From NCBI GenBank assembly GCA_021229015.1, contig CM037780.1, positions 69,945,656 to 70,009,655 of the forward strand: a DNA stretch of 64,000 nt, read 5' to 3'. The first letter of the stretch is position 1. Every line of letters begins with the position of its first letter. Below, piece by piece: positions 41,830 to 55,139 of this stretch. This stretch comes from Solen grandis (lineage: Eukaryota > Mollusca > Bivalvia > Adapedonta > Solenidae). The position numbers and the translations under genes are program-made. The notes beneath the pieces were generated by a model. It did no database searches and had not been told where the DNA came from. It saw only the letters and a list, made by a program, of their open reading frames with translations.

Positions 41830-44800
41830 TACATAAGGGAAAGGGTTAAACATGAGTCTCCCCGATACATTATACAGTTTAGTTTATCTGTATATAAACA
41901 GTCCTATAAATGTGAAATGTAGAACATACACAGCCGAACATCAACCTTATCCTTAACTTACATCATTTAATCAATAGATCTCATGACCATGTTTAGGATA
42001 GTCTTTTAAGCCATTTCTACAGACAGTAGAAGACCGAAGCGAGCGCAGGCATCTATTGTCTGCAGAAATGACTTTTTAATTAAATTCAATGATTCTATCC
42101 GACTTAAAATTCGCCTTATACTTGTGCGAAACACTTAATTTTGTAAAAAGGATCGATCTAAATTAGAAAAAAGAAGTGTGTTCTATTGAAAGAAATTCGA
42201 ATTTTCAGAGCCTCTGGATGGTCGCAAATACAGGGTAACTTCTAACAATTGCTACTGCTATAAAGGTATTTAGAGGCGTCTTTATCAAGTGGAATAGTTT
42301 ATTGACTAAGTGTTTGATCCTAGGGGAATACTCGGGAAAGATTTTCCAAGACCTTTAAGGACGCAAGGTACTATACGTCATGGACCTTTACTTGTATATA
42401 TTGTAAACACTTGTTTTCAATCGACGCAAAAGAAACGAAATCCAGTTTGGGACTGACAATCCCTGATAAAATCATCAGTAATCAGCTCATCAAGGGCTTA
42501 ATAAAGTTTAAGGTGTATTTAGGATCATATATCACGCTTTCAATAGTGATCTTGAGTTTGTAATCTTCGTTGTTTATTTCATTACTTTGCGTAACTGATG
42601 CTTTTCATAAGGTCAAAACGTGCGTAACTAAAACATCACATTATCTGCAAGAGCTTCAGTCACATTTCCGGAAATGAGAATTGAATAAATGTCCTTTTCG
42701 TGCGGCAAAATAATACATTACTATTATACTTTATCGCTATGTACTACGTTAACGACCGGCAAGTGATGCACTATTATCATTATTTACCAGTGAATTATAT
42801 GCTTGTACCTTTTTAATTTACATGCACATGCCTGTATTTCCTAGCGTGGAAATGTCAAGCGTCGTATTGGTTATAAAAACATCTTTTGCTGTTGTTTTTT
42901 TCGCTCACACATTTCTCTTTTAAACGATTAAAAAGATAAATAGATTTTGGATTTAAGGATTGTCGTTTGTACGTCGAGTTGCTTAATAGAAAACTGTCCT
43001 ACAAAATAAAGTATAGCATCTACATAAATAGGGTTGTTCTAGAATATTTACCACATTGATTGACTGGTTTCCTACTTTATGGGTTTAACTTAAAAAACTT
43101 GATGGTTGTTAAACAATATATGTAGCCTACGTTAATACGAATGCCCATTTGAAATGAAAGAACTCTTCATCATGTTAAATAGACTTTGTAGATAGAGCGC
43201 TGTACATTTGACTGAACCATGAGAATAACAAAAGACCCACTTTGAACAATGGCGTTCTCACATACTGTATGGACGTTAACGACGTTATGTGACGTGTATA
43301 CAGTAGCAACAATTAGTGTCTCTGTAATTAGAGTATTTGCTTAAAACGTTCAATTAAATACCGTTGGCATTATCAACTGCCTTGTTTGAATTATACAACG
43401 AATAAAATGGTGTCTGGCTATCCTGCAAAATGTGTCGGACAAGCTGAACACCATGAACCTTCCGTTTGTGTTTAATGCTTCCCGCAATGACGTCAACGCC
43501 GCATTAATAATTTTGAGTTTTATCCCCAGACTTCCAATTTCTCTCTGTAATTATTGGCCATCTGAAAATTGCTTGTACCAAAACTGGATTACAGTACCGT
43601 GATTTTGCCTCCTCTGCATTAATTAATGCGTTTTAGAGTATTTTCCTTAGTTCGACATGACTTAATCATTGTGCGGTTGTCTATACAATACATGTACCTA
43701 TGACAACTGGACTAGCACCATCACCAACGACACTTACCAAATATTAGTTAGTATGCTTGCTTGGTGTTAATGATCTACCAACAAAATTCAAGTAATTAAG
43801 GGACTTAACTCTACATAAGACGGATATAGTGTTGCATCACTACATGAACACGCCGTAGACAAGTGGTCTAAAACAACCAACTGTACCATGATATTTGGCA
43901 AACCAGTCCTAGATTTTCCCTCATGCGATGAGCCACCTTAACCGGTTCACATTGTATGTATAGTTTTTCTTTTCCTTTTTACTGTCAATGGCATCAATAT
44001 CATGGCTGATATGCCTCTGTATAAGAATAGAAGAATAGCTAGAGTGATGATAGCACTTATTTGTTTCAATAGCCAGAATATTTGAATCCAAAATTTTGAT
44101 AATAAATCTGACTTAATGTAAGTAGCGGCATTTAACCTTAATCAATTTAGGGAAACGCTCTATTAGTTCTACAACATGTGCTAGGAAGTTTGTTTTAATT
44201 TTGGAGACACTCGAACTAAGTAATACCAGTTTTTATGGGGAAAACAAAACATGCATATATGCAATATATACTCCATATTGCGTCACATTTTACATCATTA
44301 TTTTGCTGACAAAGACATACCTAAGCATTTAAATCTTTTAAAAACAGAAACATCGATTTACATGGTACCAGTAATCGTCCTAAGGTGAAACTAGGACATT
44401 TACACAAAGAAGAGAGAAAATTAGGAAACACGGGATCAAAACAAAGTTTCGTATTTCATTTTACTATATGCCATTCGTCACTAGAATGAATATGTTTTGC
44501 TAAACACCCTTTTCTATCATTTACGTCAGATCTTTTTTGTGCAGGCACCTATCCTTGGTACAGGGACATATTGGATTTAACAGATTGATTTGAAGTTTAA
44601 GATTACATGTGGAATACTTTAACACGCCTGGTCATGAGGTGTCTTGCTGATACGATTTGACATTTATCATCGCTTAAAAGTTTTGAATGACATGAACGAT
44701 CCGTCTTCCAGCATACTCGCATAGTGAAATCAATGTTTTATGACGATGCTGGTATGGCAGACGCCCCGGGATCTTGACTGATGTTATCAGTATCCGTACT

Positions 44801-45830
44801 TAAGATTGGGGTTTTAAGGTAAACCGTCCACCATTAGATCGAGTAATATCGACACATATCGGAAATATCTGTAAAAAGTTATGTAACTAAACTTAGCCAT
44901 TGTGATATTTTTACGCCCCCCCACCCCCTCTCTTTCTCTTCCCCCTCCCAATGAAAAAAAAAATGAATTTTTGAGTCAATTTTGCGTGGCTTAAAAATTC
45001 ATGTTTTTTTTTGTTTTTTGAGAAAAGGTTTTCCAAAATATAAGAGTGAATTAGCCTTTTTTAAGTTTTTCTTCCTTGTAATTTAAGTACAGAATTGATA
45101 TTTCGTTATTGAGTATAGGTTTCATATTTTATTACCTGTTATTTTAAGTGGCTAATGAAATCAATATAATATTATGTCTGTACAATGTGTGTATATATCT
45201 TTTCCTAAACTTGACACTACAATGCTATTTTCTATCCATTAAATTAAACGGAAACACATAAAAGCCAGGTTCCAGATGTTTATCAAAACTTTGGTAGAAA
45301 CAAAGGTCTTGCTGACTGTTCAATTTAATGATTCTTCTAAAACAGTGAGTCAAGCAGCAACATAGTAAAACATGTATCTCAAAAACTACAAAATAAACAT
45401 TCTTCTAATCTTTGGGATAAACCAAGAATATGATGTTATATATCTATAATTTATAAAAATGATTTATTTCACAGTGTGCTGAATTTTGTCAATGGTGCAT
45501 GGCTTATCTGAAGTCTTTGTAAATAGCTTGTAACTTTGTACAGTTTTGCCTGTTGACTGTACATATCGATTGGACGAGAACATTACTAGATTAAAAAGTC
45601 TTGTTGATATTAATTTACAACAATATTTAAGATTGAAGAGATATCGCTGACATTTTGTTGCTGATGAAGATTTTGAGGAATCTTACGAATAGTTTTTTTT
45701 TTTTTTTTTTTTTTTATATATAAAAATATACCACGCTAGTATAGAAATTTTTTAAATACAAACAGTCACGATATATAGAATTTTGACTTCCTTAACAATT
45801 AATTACTGCAAAAAATAAAATGCCCGAAAG
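41830..45830. other. Non-coding stretch
   Basis: No gene recognised. A small hairpin (CATTTCTACAGACAGTAGA ... TCTATTGTCTGCAGAAATG) lies at about 42014-42072 and a T run at 45691-45714. Confidence 0.5.
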
Positions 45831-45832
45831 TC

Positions 45833-46345
45833 ATTTATGAAAAACAATTGGGGTCACCGCTTTACTTTTTGAGTTAATGCCCATGAAAGTGCGTTTTTTC
45901 CTTTGCTCTTTTATGTCTTTTTCAAGGGCAGATAACACAATATTTTAGGCTAGAACACTTCATTTAATTTCAACTCGATGTTATGTGCTGTATTTTCTGT
46001 CAATGTGTAAAAGTTTCAGAAATTATATGCAGCAGATTTAATACAATAGTCGCATACACGAACATATAGGTTGTTGTTTTTTTTCAAGAAAAACGCAGAA
46101 TGTTACTTTGCTGAAGTATAGTGAAAAATCTATTAAACAGGATTGTTTTAAACTTTGCATAATGAATGGAAATGAAACAACAAACAAATATGTGAAATAA
46201 AATAAGGTATCGGTGGGCTTGATTTAAGTTATCTGCCCCTGAAAATGACATAAAATAGCAAAAACAAAAACAAAACAAAAAACTCACTTTTAGGGGCAGA
46301 TAACTCAAAGAGTAGAGCGGTGACCCCATTTTTCCTCATAAATTA
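45833..46345. mobile_element. Inverted-repeat element
   Basis: Arms at about 45833-45942 and 46231-46345 are inverted copies, sharing GGGGTCACCGCT, TTTGAGTTA and GGGCAGATAAC. The centre is non-coding. Confidence 0.68.
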
Positions 46346-46536
46346 GTTTCTAATGTTATTTTCTGTAATCATGCAAAGCTTTAGAAAATTCTCATGGTCA
46401 GTTTTAATTTTCCTTCTTTGTCTTTTTAGAAAATAACTACGTAGTGCACATATGCACGTATGCCTGTTATAAAGGGTAAACTGATGATATTTAATTTTAC
46501 AAAAATATATATACAATATATAAATATATAAATATA

Positions 46537-46546
46537 TGTGTGTGTG

Positions 46547-46581
<35 letters not shown>
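46537..46581. repeat. TG microsatellite
   Basis: TG dinucleotides with one TTT interruption, following an AT-rich tract. Confidence 0.92.
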
Positions 46582-48200
46582 AATATTGAAAAAAATGGAT
46601 TCAAATTGAGAAATGTATCCAAAACCCTCGCTCACACCGTCTGTTTGCCGAAAATCTTACACACAAGACCATTTGGCTAGCAGTTTTAACAGAGAGATTT
46701 TTTATTATATATGTATTAAGTTTTAAGTTTTCATTTCCACATTTCACTGATGTCTCCTACCAAAGACCTAAATAATCTTGAACAGTAACAGATATAGTCG
46801 CCGGTGACTAATAAACGCATGTAACCAATCTGCGTTTGAGAGCGGTAGTAGTAGGAGTTGATCCTTTACTTCCTTATATAACAGCACATGAGTTTGAAGT
46901 TCTATTAATAAATAAGTAATATATAGCAAACGATAAGCCCCGTACATAATAATAATAATGATAATAATAATAAAACACACACACAAGGAATGCAACGCCT
47001 TTTCGAAGACCCAACCCACGTTTGGGTGAATTATACGATCGGAATAATGAAATGTAGCAATCTACTACTCGAAAGAGTATACTAAAATGCACCCAAAACA
47101 ACCGATGGTATTTTAAATCACGCCATCCTACAGGCATAATTCAACAATTTTTTGCTCATTTCCTGAGTTGACATTTTGTCGTCTGAGCCATTCGCTGACG
47201 TTTGCTCACTAATATCTATACATATTACTAAAAGAACGAGCTGATTTTTGTGTCGGATTTGGCGTCGTTACGAAACATCGTTATGTTTGTCCCACTTAAT
47301 CGTCAAATGAAATGTTTGCATTTCGTTCAACATTTGAACAAATATATTGCATGTAATGAACCGTTATATCTTGATATGAACAAGATATTAGTTTTATGGG
47401 GACTACGCGACCAACGCGAATTACGGGCGGAGCTAGTTGCGGGGGTTACTGCTTTACATCATGTTTTGTTAGCTCAAAATAAATTAAAAAAAATGTACTC
47501 AGCGACACTGACTCTAAACCGTACTTAGCACATCTTGTGAAACTGTCAATCAAACGGGAGGCGGTTCCATAATGCCATGTCAAAGGCAATGCTGTATGGC
47601 GTACGTGACAAACTGTAAATATGTTTTCGTTTCTATTTTAATTTTATGGATTTATCGCAGCGCTCCGTTTCGCGTCGTTTACGATAAATACCATAAAATT
47701 TAAAATATAAACTATAACTAATACATACGAATACGTACACACATTTGTTCTGAACACTCTTAATTAATTAATTTGTCTGTTTTTATGTCAGATATATTGA
47801 TTCATTTATTACTTGTGAAGACAAAATTTATGATATGAGCAGAACATTTAGTTTTTTCACAAGATATATCTGTCAGAACGTTACATAGTCAAGTGAAAAA
47901 AATGGTTTTACGTACAAAACATAGATATCAAATATTGTGTAACATGTAAGTCTAGTTTATTTTACCGAACAAAATATAACAAATTATTCAATGCTACACA
48001 AAGACTTCACAAAATTAGTTAGGATAGATACTTAATCATATCTACGCAAGGGAAGTAACCGTGGGATATTGCGCGAGAGGGATAGTTATGACAAGACCTA
48101 CGAAACGTAATTTCAGGGTTGTTACTCTCTGATGTCACAATAAGTTATATAGTAACCAAGTGTTAAATATAAATATAAAATATTGTTTTACATGTAATTG
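46582..48200. other. Non-coding stretch with a short inverted repeat
   Basis: ATTTTATGGATTTATCG at about 47640-47657 is mirrored by CGATAAATACCATAAAAT at 47682-47699, around a GC-rich loop. A 92-codon ORF at 47250-47528 has no recognisable features. Upstream exons of sorbitol dehydrogenase were looked for and not found. Confidence 0.5.
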
Positions 48201-48300
48201 NNNNNNNNNNNNNNNNNNNNNNNNNNNNNNNNNNNNNNNNNNNNNNNNNNNNNNNNNNNNNNNNNNNNNNNNNNNNNNNNNNNNNNNNNNNNNNNNNNNN
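48201..48300. other. Assembly gap
   Basis: 100 consecutive N, a conventional placeholder length, so the true size is unknown. Upstream exons of the sorbitol dehydrogenase gene may be affected. Confidence 0.99.
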
Positions 48301-49074
48301 CCGAGTTGAAACTAATAAACGAGAATATGATGAACAATAATGGTTGATTTACATAATTATGAAGTTGTTGATATTTTCTTCCACTTTTATTCACATAGTT
48401 TATTTACACCTTTTAAACCATTTAGATCGTGTGGTGAAAATGAATATAATGAGAAGTTTTAAAAAATCGTGTTCGCGGCATCCGCAAATTGTTGAGCAAA
48501 ATTGAAACTAGTTTCAAAATCCACTTTAACATAATGAAAATGCCGAAATTGTTTATGAATATTGTAGTGTGTGTTTATTTTGAACGCATTACTGCGCTTT
48601 TATGAATGGTCTGTTTACACGATATAATTATGTTCTTGGATACCTTTATAACTTTGAAGATTTGGTATGTCGCGGTTCAAGGTCGATCCCCCGAACTCCC
48701 ACTCCCGAGACTGACGGACTTACCCTTCGGTCATATAGAGGACGGTCAATTTATAACTGTACCAGGGACTCTATATATCCCTGACTGTACTGATTAATAT
48801 TGGACCATTTTACACGGATAAAAAAAATCAGTGTTCAAATTTGACAGCTTCGTGTGAACGATATTTTGTATATTGCACACGATATACTAAATGCACAAAC
48901 ACTACATTTTGTTGACATTGGATTACGTTGAATCAGTAGTTAAGTCAATTTCGTGGGTAGACCTACACCAATTCACTGATATGAGGGTTGTATAAAATGA
49001 TCTGTTTTTATATTTAAATATGTATAAAAAAATACCGCGAAAATTATCTTCCATTGATACTTATTATTTAACAG
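48301..49074. other. Non-coding stretch upstream of the dehydrogenase exons
   Basis: No exon recognised. Probably intron of the gene beginning further left. Confidence 0.45.
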
Positions 49075-49269
49075 CATATAAACGTATTCACAGATGTCGA
49101 TCAAAAACGATTAGACATTGCTAGGCAACTTGGAGCAGACATTGCCCTCAATTTGGCGACCATTGACCCAAAAGATGTGACGAAACGGATTGTTGATGCC
49201 ATGGGAGATAACCCATCGATATCCCTCGAGTGTTCAGGGGTACCGGACAGTGTACAGGCCGCCATATTT
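49075..49269 (+). CDS. SORD: Sorbitol dehydrogenase, third-last exon
   Basis: 195 bp, phase 0 at both ends, between TTTAACAG and GTAAGT. It encodes the second half of the NAD-binding fold: FTDVDQKRLDIARQLGADIAL, where the acidic Asp at the end of the second beta strand selects NAD over NADP, and SLECSGVPDSVQAAIF, matching the E-C-(S/T)-G motif of sorbitol dehydrogenase (zinc MDR family). The enzyme oxidises sorbitol to fructose in the cytosol. The preceding Rossmann GxGxxG exon and the zinc-binding exons are not visible in the window. Confidence 0.85.
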
Positions 49270-50987
49270 GTAAGTCTTAAACCCCTGTACTATGGTATTA
49301 ATAGACATATATAAACACCAATGTAACTGGCAACGTCCATAGTTTTGAGCATGAAGCGTCTTACTGTTAAGACATTCAGATCTACTCATGAAAAGTTAAA
49401 TTTTATTTACTGTAGACAAAACCGGGTGTTACACATTCTCTATCAATTCCTTAAACTTTCTCTAAAGATTGCTAAAATCATACAGGACACGATTTTATAA
49501 GGTGAAAAAACAACAACAACAAAAAAAAAAAACTACAAACAAGAGGGCCATGATGGCCCTGGTCGCTCACCTGAGTATAGAGTTACCCAAGGAACATCTG
49601 TCTGTATTAAAACATTTTGAAATCTGGCCAGTAGTTTTGAAGGAGTTGGTCCTGCAAAGTTTTATCAAATTCTGTCCAGCAGTTTCAGAGGAAAGGTCAT
49701 TTTGAGTTTCAATATATACATATAAGGCAAATTAGTCCTGCCCCTTGCAGCCATATTTTTTATAGATCGGAATAATTTTAGCAACTTTTGTGAAGCTTCA
49801 CCAAAGGATCCTCCCTGCCAAATTAAATCAAATTCTGTCCAGAGATTTTAGAGGAGATGCCGTTTTAAGATTTCACTATATACATATAAAGCAAATTAGC
49901 CCCGCCCCTGGCAGCCATCTTTTTTACGGATCGGAATAATTTTATAATTTTTTATGAAGCTTTACACAAGGATCATCCCTGCCAAATATAATCAAATTCA
50001 GTCAAGCGGTTTCAGAGGAAATGTCGTGTAAAGATTTCACTTTATACATATAAAGCAAATTATCCCCGCCCATGGCCGCCATGTTTTTCTTAGGATTGGA
50101 ATAATTTTAGCAACTTACGTGAAACTTCACCCAATGATCATCCCTTCCAAATTCTGTCCAACGGTTTCAAAGGAGATGTCATGTAGAGATTTCACAATAC
50201 ACACATTTGGGAAATTAGCCCCGCCCATGGCGGCCATGTTTTTTTTACGGGTCGGAAATATTTTAGCAACTTTTGAGAAGCTTCACCCAATGATAATCCC
50301 TGCCAAATTTAATCAAATTCTGTCGAGAGCGGTTTCAGAGATGTCGTTTAAAGATTTCACTATATACATATAAGGCAAATTAGCCCCGCCCCTGGCGGCC
50401 ATGTTTTCTTTCCCGATCGGAATAATTTTAGCGATCTTGGTAGAGAGTTACCCAAGAAACATCTGTACCAAAACATTTTGAGATATGGCCAAAAGTTTTG
50501 AAGAAGATGTTTTCTAAAGTTTTCTTTTTTCTTTCCGTTGCCATGGTAATCAGAGTTCCACATGGATCAAGTTTATTTTAACAAAATTTGTGAAGGTTCA
50601 CCCAAGGAACATCCCTGCCAAATTTAATCAAATTCTGCCCCGCGGTTTCAGAGGAGATGTCGTTTAAAGTAAATTGTTGATGACGGACTGACGCAGGGCG
50701 ATCACAAAAGCTCACTTTGAGCACTTCGTGCTCAGGGGAGCTAAAAAGGCTAAATACTTATATCTATTTGAATCTGGACTATTTTTTTCTATACAGTTTA
50801 AATGGAAATGTGATTTTTCAAAATTGCGTCCCTTCCCAGAAGTGTGGTTTCCCTTCCACCATACTAACTCGATGAAACATACTATAAATATTATATACAC
50901 TTTTCTTAAAATAGGAAGTATAAACCATGGTTTCATTATACTGAAAAAGATACTATATGAAAATATAAGAAGTCCATTTAATTCTAG
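49270..50987 (+). other. Sorbitol dehydrogenase intron containing a monomer array
   Basis: Bounded by GTAAGT and TTCTAG. It contains the repeat at 49538-50746. Confidence 0.8.
49538..50746. mobile_element. ~170-bp monomer array element within an intron
   Basis: It starts with the hairpin GGGCCATGATGGCCC and CGCTCACCTGAG, and contains ~6 degenerate units with GATTTCACTATATACATAT, TTAGCCCCGCCC and GGCGGCCATGTTTTT. It ends with CGATCACAAAAGCTCACTTTGAGCACTTCGTGCTC in parts, a terminal hairpin. The same terminal sequence begins the array at 63048 in reverse orientation. Confidence 0.8.
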
Positions 50988-51141
50988 AGCACCATGTCCG
51001 GGGGATGTGTAGTCATGGTGGGAATCGGCCCAGCTGACGCGAACCTGCCTGTACAAGAGGCCATCCTGAGGGAGGTCGACATCCGGGGATCTCATTGTTA
51101 TATCGACTGTTTCCCGGCAGCAATTGCTCTCGTTGCAGCAG
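50988..51141 (+). CDS. SORD: Sorbitol dehydrogenase, penultimate exon
   Basis: 154 bp between ATTCTAG and GTACAG, starting in phase 0 and ending with one base of a Gly codon. It encodes STMSGGCVVMVGIG and ILREVDIRGSHCYIDCFPAAIALVA, matching the (R/M)SGG..V.VG and E(V/I)D(I/L).G blocks of sorbitol dehydrogenase that follow the nucleotide-binding fold. Confidence 0.87.
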
Positions 51142-51785
51142 GTACAGGTTCTTGTTTCATTTACTTTCAGTATACTAATATTGTCACTGTGCCCATGTTT
51201 CTTTTGTGTATGGACATAAACGTGAACTATTCTCTTTATTACATATCCATTTGTTGGAATTTACGTCAACCAGATAATTTTAGTCTTTTTTTTTGGACTA
51301 TGTCTTTAAAGCTTTAAAGGTGCCGACAAGAAGTATTATTCCATATCAAGTTGTATTATCGTGACATGCCAAATTATCATCGAACCACATTATACCAAGA
51401 AGGGAGCTACATGTGCTATTACAATTTTTTCCGGATCTCACCCATTTGTCTCAACCCTATTGACGATTATATGAATAAGTCTGCCTTTACGCAAAGTATA
51501 ACGATTAGAACGTCGGTCTGTATTTCTTTTTCATGTAAGCTGGCGTTTGTTATTTTGACTATTTGACTATTTTCTAAAATAAGTAAAACGTGTATACAAC
51601 GGAACTATTTTCTTTATGTGGAATGATATTAAGAGTGAATCGTTTCCGATACTGGTTTGAATTGGTGAATTCAAGATAGAGTAGGAATGTTTACTGAAGC
51701 GGGCTCTCTTTAGTTCCTTAGCATTACCGGATAAACTTGGCATAAACCATATATTCATTATACATGTAGCTCTAAAATGTTTCAG

Positions 51786-51910
51786 GCAAAGTGAACGTGA
51801 AACCATTGATCACACACAAGTATGACTTGGAGGATTCTGACAAAGCATTCGACGCCGCCTTAAACAGAGAAGGGGTTAAAGTACAGATCAAATGTGGTCA
51901 AGAATATTAA
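51786..51910 (+). CDS. SORD: Sorbitol dehydrogenase, last exon
   Basis: 125 bp after TTTCAG, completing the Gly codon and ending at TAA 51908-51910. KVNVKPLITHKYDLEDSDKAF in parts (NVKPLITH and DKAFDAAL) is the conserved C-terminal segment of the family, and IKCGQEY ends the protein. A 643-bp intron separates it from the previous exon. Confidence 0.88.
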
Positions 51911-52139
51911 ACTATTGAACTGAAATTGAATATAAAAGAAGCGCTGCTAGGGGAGATCACTTCGTAGAACATTGGATAACATTAGTGACTTCCGAGTTTG
52001 TCCGGGATTGCCGAGAAGATGCGATTAAGTTGTCTGTAGACATACTAAGTGACTTGCATAATAATATAAAATCATTTAAGTGAAACAAGATCGCTGGTTA
52101 ATTGCAAAATACCCCCGTTTTACCATTCTATCAATTCAA

Positions 52140-52760
52140 GGGTCATAACTCTAAAGTGGGATATTTCAAACTCAATTGAGATACTGGGCCAAAACACATT
52201 GTGACTAAGTTTGATAAAGATTTGTCTTTCATGTTTGTTAGAGTTAGAGAGCGGACACTGTAAATTCAATAATTTTTCATCAATTAAAGGGCCACAACTC
52301 TAGAGTGTTCTAGATATCTTGGCTGATTACCAAACCTGGATATAATATTGTGCCCATTCAAATTGTGACAAAGTTTGGACAATATCGGTTCATGATTGTT
52401 ACAGTAAGAGAGCGGACACTGTTCATTTAGTAATTTTTCATCAATAAAAGGGTAATACCTCCGAAGTGTCTAGGACAACCTAGCCAGTTACTAAACTTGG
52501 CTGAGATATTGTGCCCATATATATTGTGACCAAGTATGGTAAAGATCGGTTTACGTTTGTTTGAAGTAGAGAGCGGACACTGTTTATTTGACCTTTTTTT
52601 CATCAATTCAAGAGCCATAGCTCACTAAAACAATATGGCTGGTCATCGAAAGGAACCAAATTAGTGTGCCCATATACAATGTGACCAAGTTTGGTCAGGT
52701 TAGAGAACCGACACTGATAATTTGACCATTTTTTATAAATTCAAGGGCCATAACTCTGAA
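52140..52760. repeat. ~155-bp monomer array
   Basis: AGAGAGCGGACACTG recurs near 52248, 52408 and 52567, and in altered form near 52702, with CAAGGGCCATAACTC and TGTGACCAAGTTTGGT between. The GAGCGGACAC core is shared with the array at 29270-29975. Confidence 0.72.
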
Positions 52761-52869
52761 GTGCCCGGGGCAATCTTGCTGGTTATCTAAAAGAACCGAT
52801 TGGAACTAGTTCGGGTGCTGATGATCATTCAGAGAGTGACAATGAGAATTGTAATCAATATTCATAATA

Positions 52870-53450
52870 TATTTAGTACTTGAAGAAGGGAACAACTTTA
52901 GCCTTAATGACCTCTCCATTACCCGCACCGGCTTCCGAGATGGGAACTGCCCCTAATACCGAGTCAATATGCCCCTCTATCACTGGCTCTCGCACTCGAA
53001 CGCAAGCCCGAGGTTGCCTGTCTGTCCTTGCCGCTGCATGCATCACGCTGCCCAAAAGTAGTTATCTCTGATCAAACGTCCCAGAACGCGCCATTTGGAG
53101 TGGGACATGCCCGCAACAATGACACTGATTGTCTCTCTGGCACGGGCTCCCGGGATAGGAACTGTCCCTAGCACCGAGGTCGTCTGCCTCTTTGATGCCA
53201 GCTTTGGATGCGGAGAGGGGAGCTTCTCCTAATACCGAGTCTGCCTGACTCTCCTTCAAGGATACGTGCCCATGAAAGGGGAACTGCCAGCCTCACTAAG
53301 GCAGCCTGCCTCTCTGCTAGTGTTATGTTCTCCCGAAAGAAGAACTGGACCTAACCTCAATGGTACGGGCTCCCGAGAGGGAGATACCAATTACAACAAG
53401 ACTACCTGTCATTCTGTCACTGGCAGAGGTTTCAGTATAGGGATCTGACA
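52870..53450. repeat. Degenerate ~75-bp tandem repeat
   Basis: Phrases such as CTGCCTCTCT, GGGCTCCCGAGA, GGAACTG and CCTAATACCGAGTC recur in the same order every 70-80 bp. Similar text occurs at 55940-56075 and perhaps at 63800-64000. The long open frames are a by-product of the GC-rich repeat. Confidence 0.65.
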
Positions 53451-53600
53451 CGAGTTGCTTACATCTACATAACCAGCATATGTCCCTTCTAAGACTAAGA
53501 GTTTTCTGTGTTAACTTATTAAGCATTGTGTCTTCTTAATAACTATAAACAGACAAACAGGAAAACACCATAGTATGTTTTATGATTCCTTCTACAAAAT

Positions 53601-53604
<4 letters not shown>

Positions 53605-53634
<30 letters not shown>
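53605..53634. repeat. CA microsatellite
   Basis: About 15 CA units, followed by A-rich sequence and a second short ACAC run near 53670. Confidence 0.92.
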
Positions 53635-53639
<5 letters not shown>

Positions 53640-53739
53640 AGCAAAAAAAATAAATAAATAAAAAAATAACACACACACATACGTGCGTGGAGAGAGCTTG
53701 AGAGAGTAGAACAAATAAAGAAAATTAATACACCATAAA

Positions 53740-54075
53740 TATAATATTCGCGAGAATTAGCGAAATCATTGTGTTATAAAGCGAAAATAACTAGTTAATT
53801 CACGTTTATTTGCAAAAGTTAGGCATCATAACGCGTTATAGCACGGAAATAACATGTTAATTCACGAAAGTATCGCGTTAAAGCGCGAAAATAACACATT
53901 AATTTGCAAAAATATTGCGTTAATTTGTGAAAGTATCGTGTTATAACGCAAAACTTACACGATTAATAGAGAAAGTATCACGTAAGTTTCATGTATATTC
54001 AATGCAAAACTAACGCATTAATTCGCGAAAGTATTGCGTTTATTCGCGTAAGTTTCGCATTTTAACGACCAAAAA
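53740..54075. repeat. Degenerate short tandem repeat (GCGAAAGTATCGCGTTA type)
   Basis: GCGAAAGTATCGCGTTAAAG-like phrases recur with heavy divergence, alternating GCGAAA and CGCGTTA words. Confidence 0.6.
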
Positions 54076-54109
54076 ACGTTTTGTTTACCAACGAAAATGA
54101 GCACTATGG

Positions 54110-54330
54110 GCTTTCGTATATTTTGTATAGGTTAATATTTGTTATCGAGGGTTTAACTTGTTAAACCATCGATAAAAAACATTAACCTACTTAATGTATG
54201 GAATTATGTTTTGACGATACTGCCTTAGTCCCAGCCCATAAATTCCCGCCTTCGACGAACCAACCAATCAAATATGCTTCTAGATTGCTCATGCAAATTT
54301 AATTTCAAATGTGGCTCGTGTCTAAAAATA
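54110..54330. repeat. Dispersed repeat, inverted relative to 55140 and 55555
   Basis: GGTTTAACTTGTTAAACC is a palindrome, and TTAATGTATGGAATTATGTTTTGAC is the reverse complement of text at the end of the 55140 and 55555 copies. Confidence 0.6.
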
Positions 54331-54589
54331 GACATGATGCAAGCTCATAACGACATGGAAGCGACAATTGCTATATGTTAACGCAACTTTTGGTCTCTTA
54401 GAGGGATATTGAATTATGTCAAAAACCTAAAACTGAAGTAGCGCCTGCTACCGAGATAAAGACACCAACCACAAGTGACGAAAATGCAAGATGCTTAAAT
54501 TCCAAACTAAAGAAAATGTGATAGTCATAAATCTAAACTTCATTTTTTACATCGATTAAATTTATATTAATCATTCTCGATGGCTCTGG

Positions 54590-54770
54590 TGGCGGCGTAT
54601 GCGGTTATTATTGTGGGAGGAAACCGAAGAACTCGGACAAAACCCTCGTGCCTGGACGGACCACAACTGTACCTCTTCACGTGCGTGACCAGGAATCGAA
54701 CCCGGGACGCATTGGTGAGAAGCGAAGTGCGTAACCACTACGTTATTCTGGCACCCTGGCACTGTGATAG
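54590..54770 (-). mobile_element. tRNA-derived SINE
   Basis: The minus strand carries ACGTAGTGGTTACGC (A box) and CCCGGGTTCGATTCC (B box), then a body with GTCCAGGCACGAGGGTTTTG. Confidence 0.65.
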
Positions 54771-54914
54771 TCAGATCGGGCGGGAAAAATAAGCACTGAT
54801 TGAGCTAGTGAATACTTCATGCTATTCACTTACATTTGCGATTTGTTGTTGATGATGTTTTACGAGTCACAAGATTGTCACTACTATGATTTCTGTAAAA
54901 GGTCGTAATAATGG

Positions 54915-55060
54915 TACTGGTATGACTAAGTTGGTCCGGTGTCAGGATAATGTGACAGGGTGTTGTATCATGCCACATGTCTACGGTGTGATACTGCAGT
55001 GTGGCAGTACTATATCTGTCTCAAGTACACATTTTCTCCAAATGACTGAAATACTATTCC
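54915..55060 (+). mobile_element. SINE body, head-less copy
   Basis: Third copy of the 25826-26110 family, with GTATCATGCCACATGTCTAC and ATACTGCAGTGTGGCAG. Confidence 0.72.
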
Positions 55061-55139
55061 CAATAAATAATATTTTCTATATTCGTATCAGTTCTCGTTG
55101 CTTCATTTTACTGCATTTAATCAAAGTCGGAATATTGAT

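Noticed and set aside
44626..44650. GHE-like codons suggesting an upstream sorbitol dehydrogenase exon
   Set aside because: A stop follows at once and neither flank shows dehydrogenase sequence or splice sites.
47250..47528. 92-codon ORF upstream of sorbitol dehydrogenase
   Set aside because: No recognisable domain, no alcohol dehydrogenase motif and no splice context; chance ORF is as likely.
48188..48394. ORF spanning the N gap
   Set aside because: Half of it is undefined sequence.
52870..53530. Several 60-67 codon ORFs
   Set aside because: They fall in a GC-rich degenerate tandem repeat and overlap on both strands.
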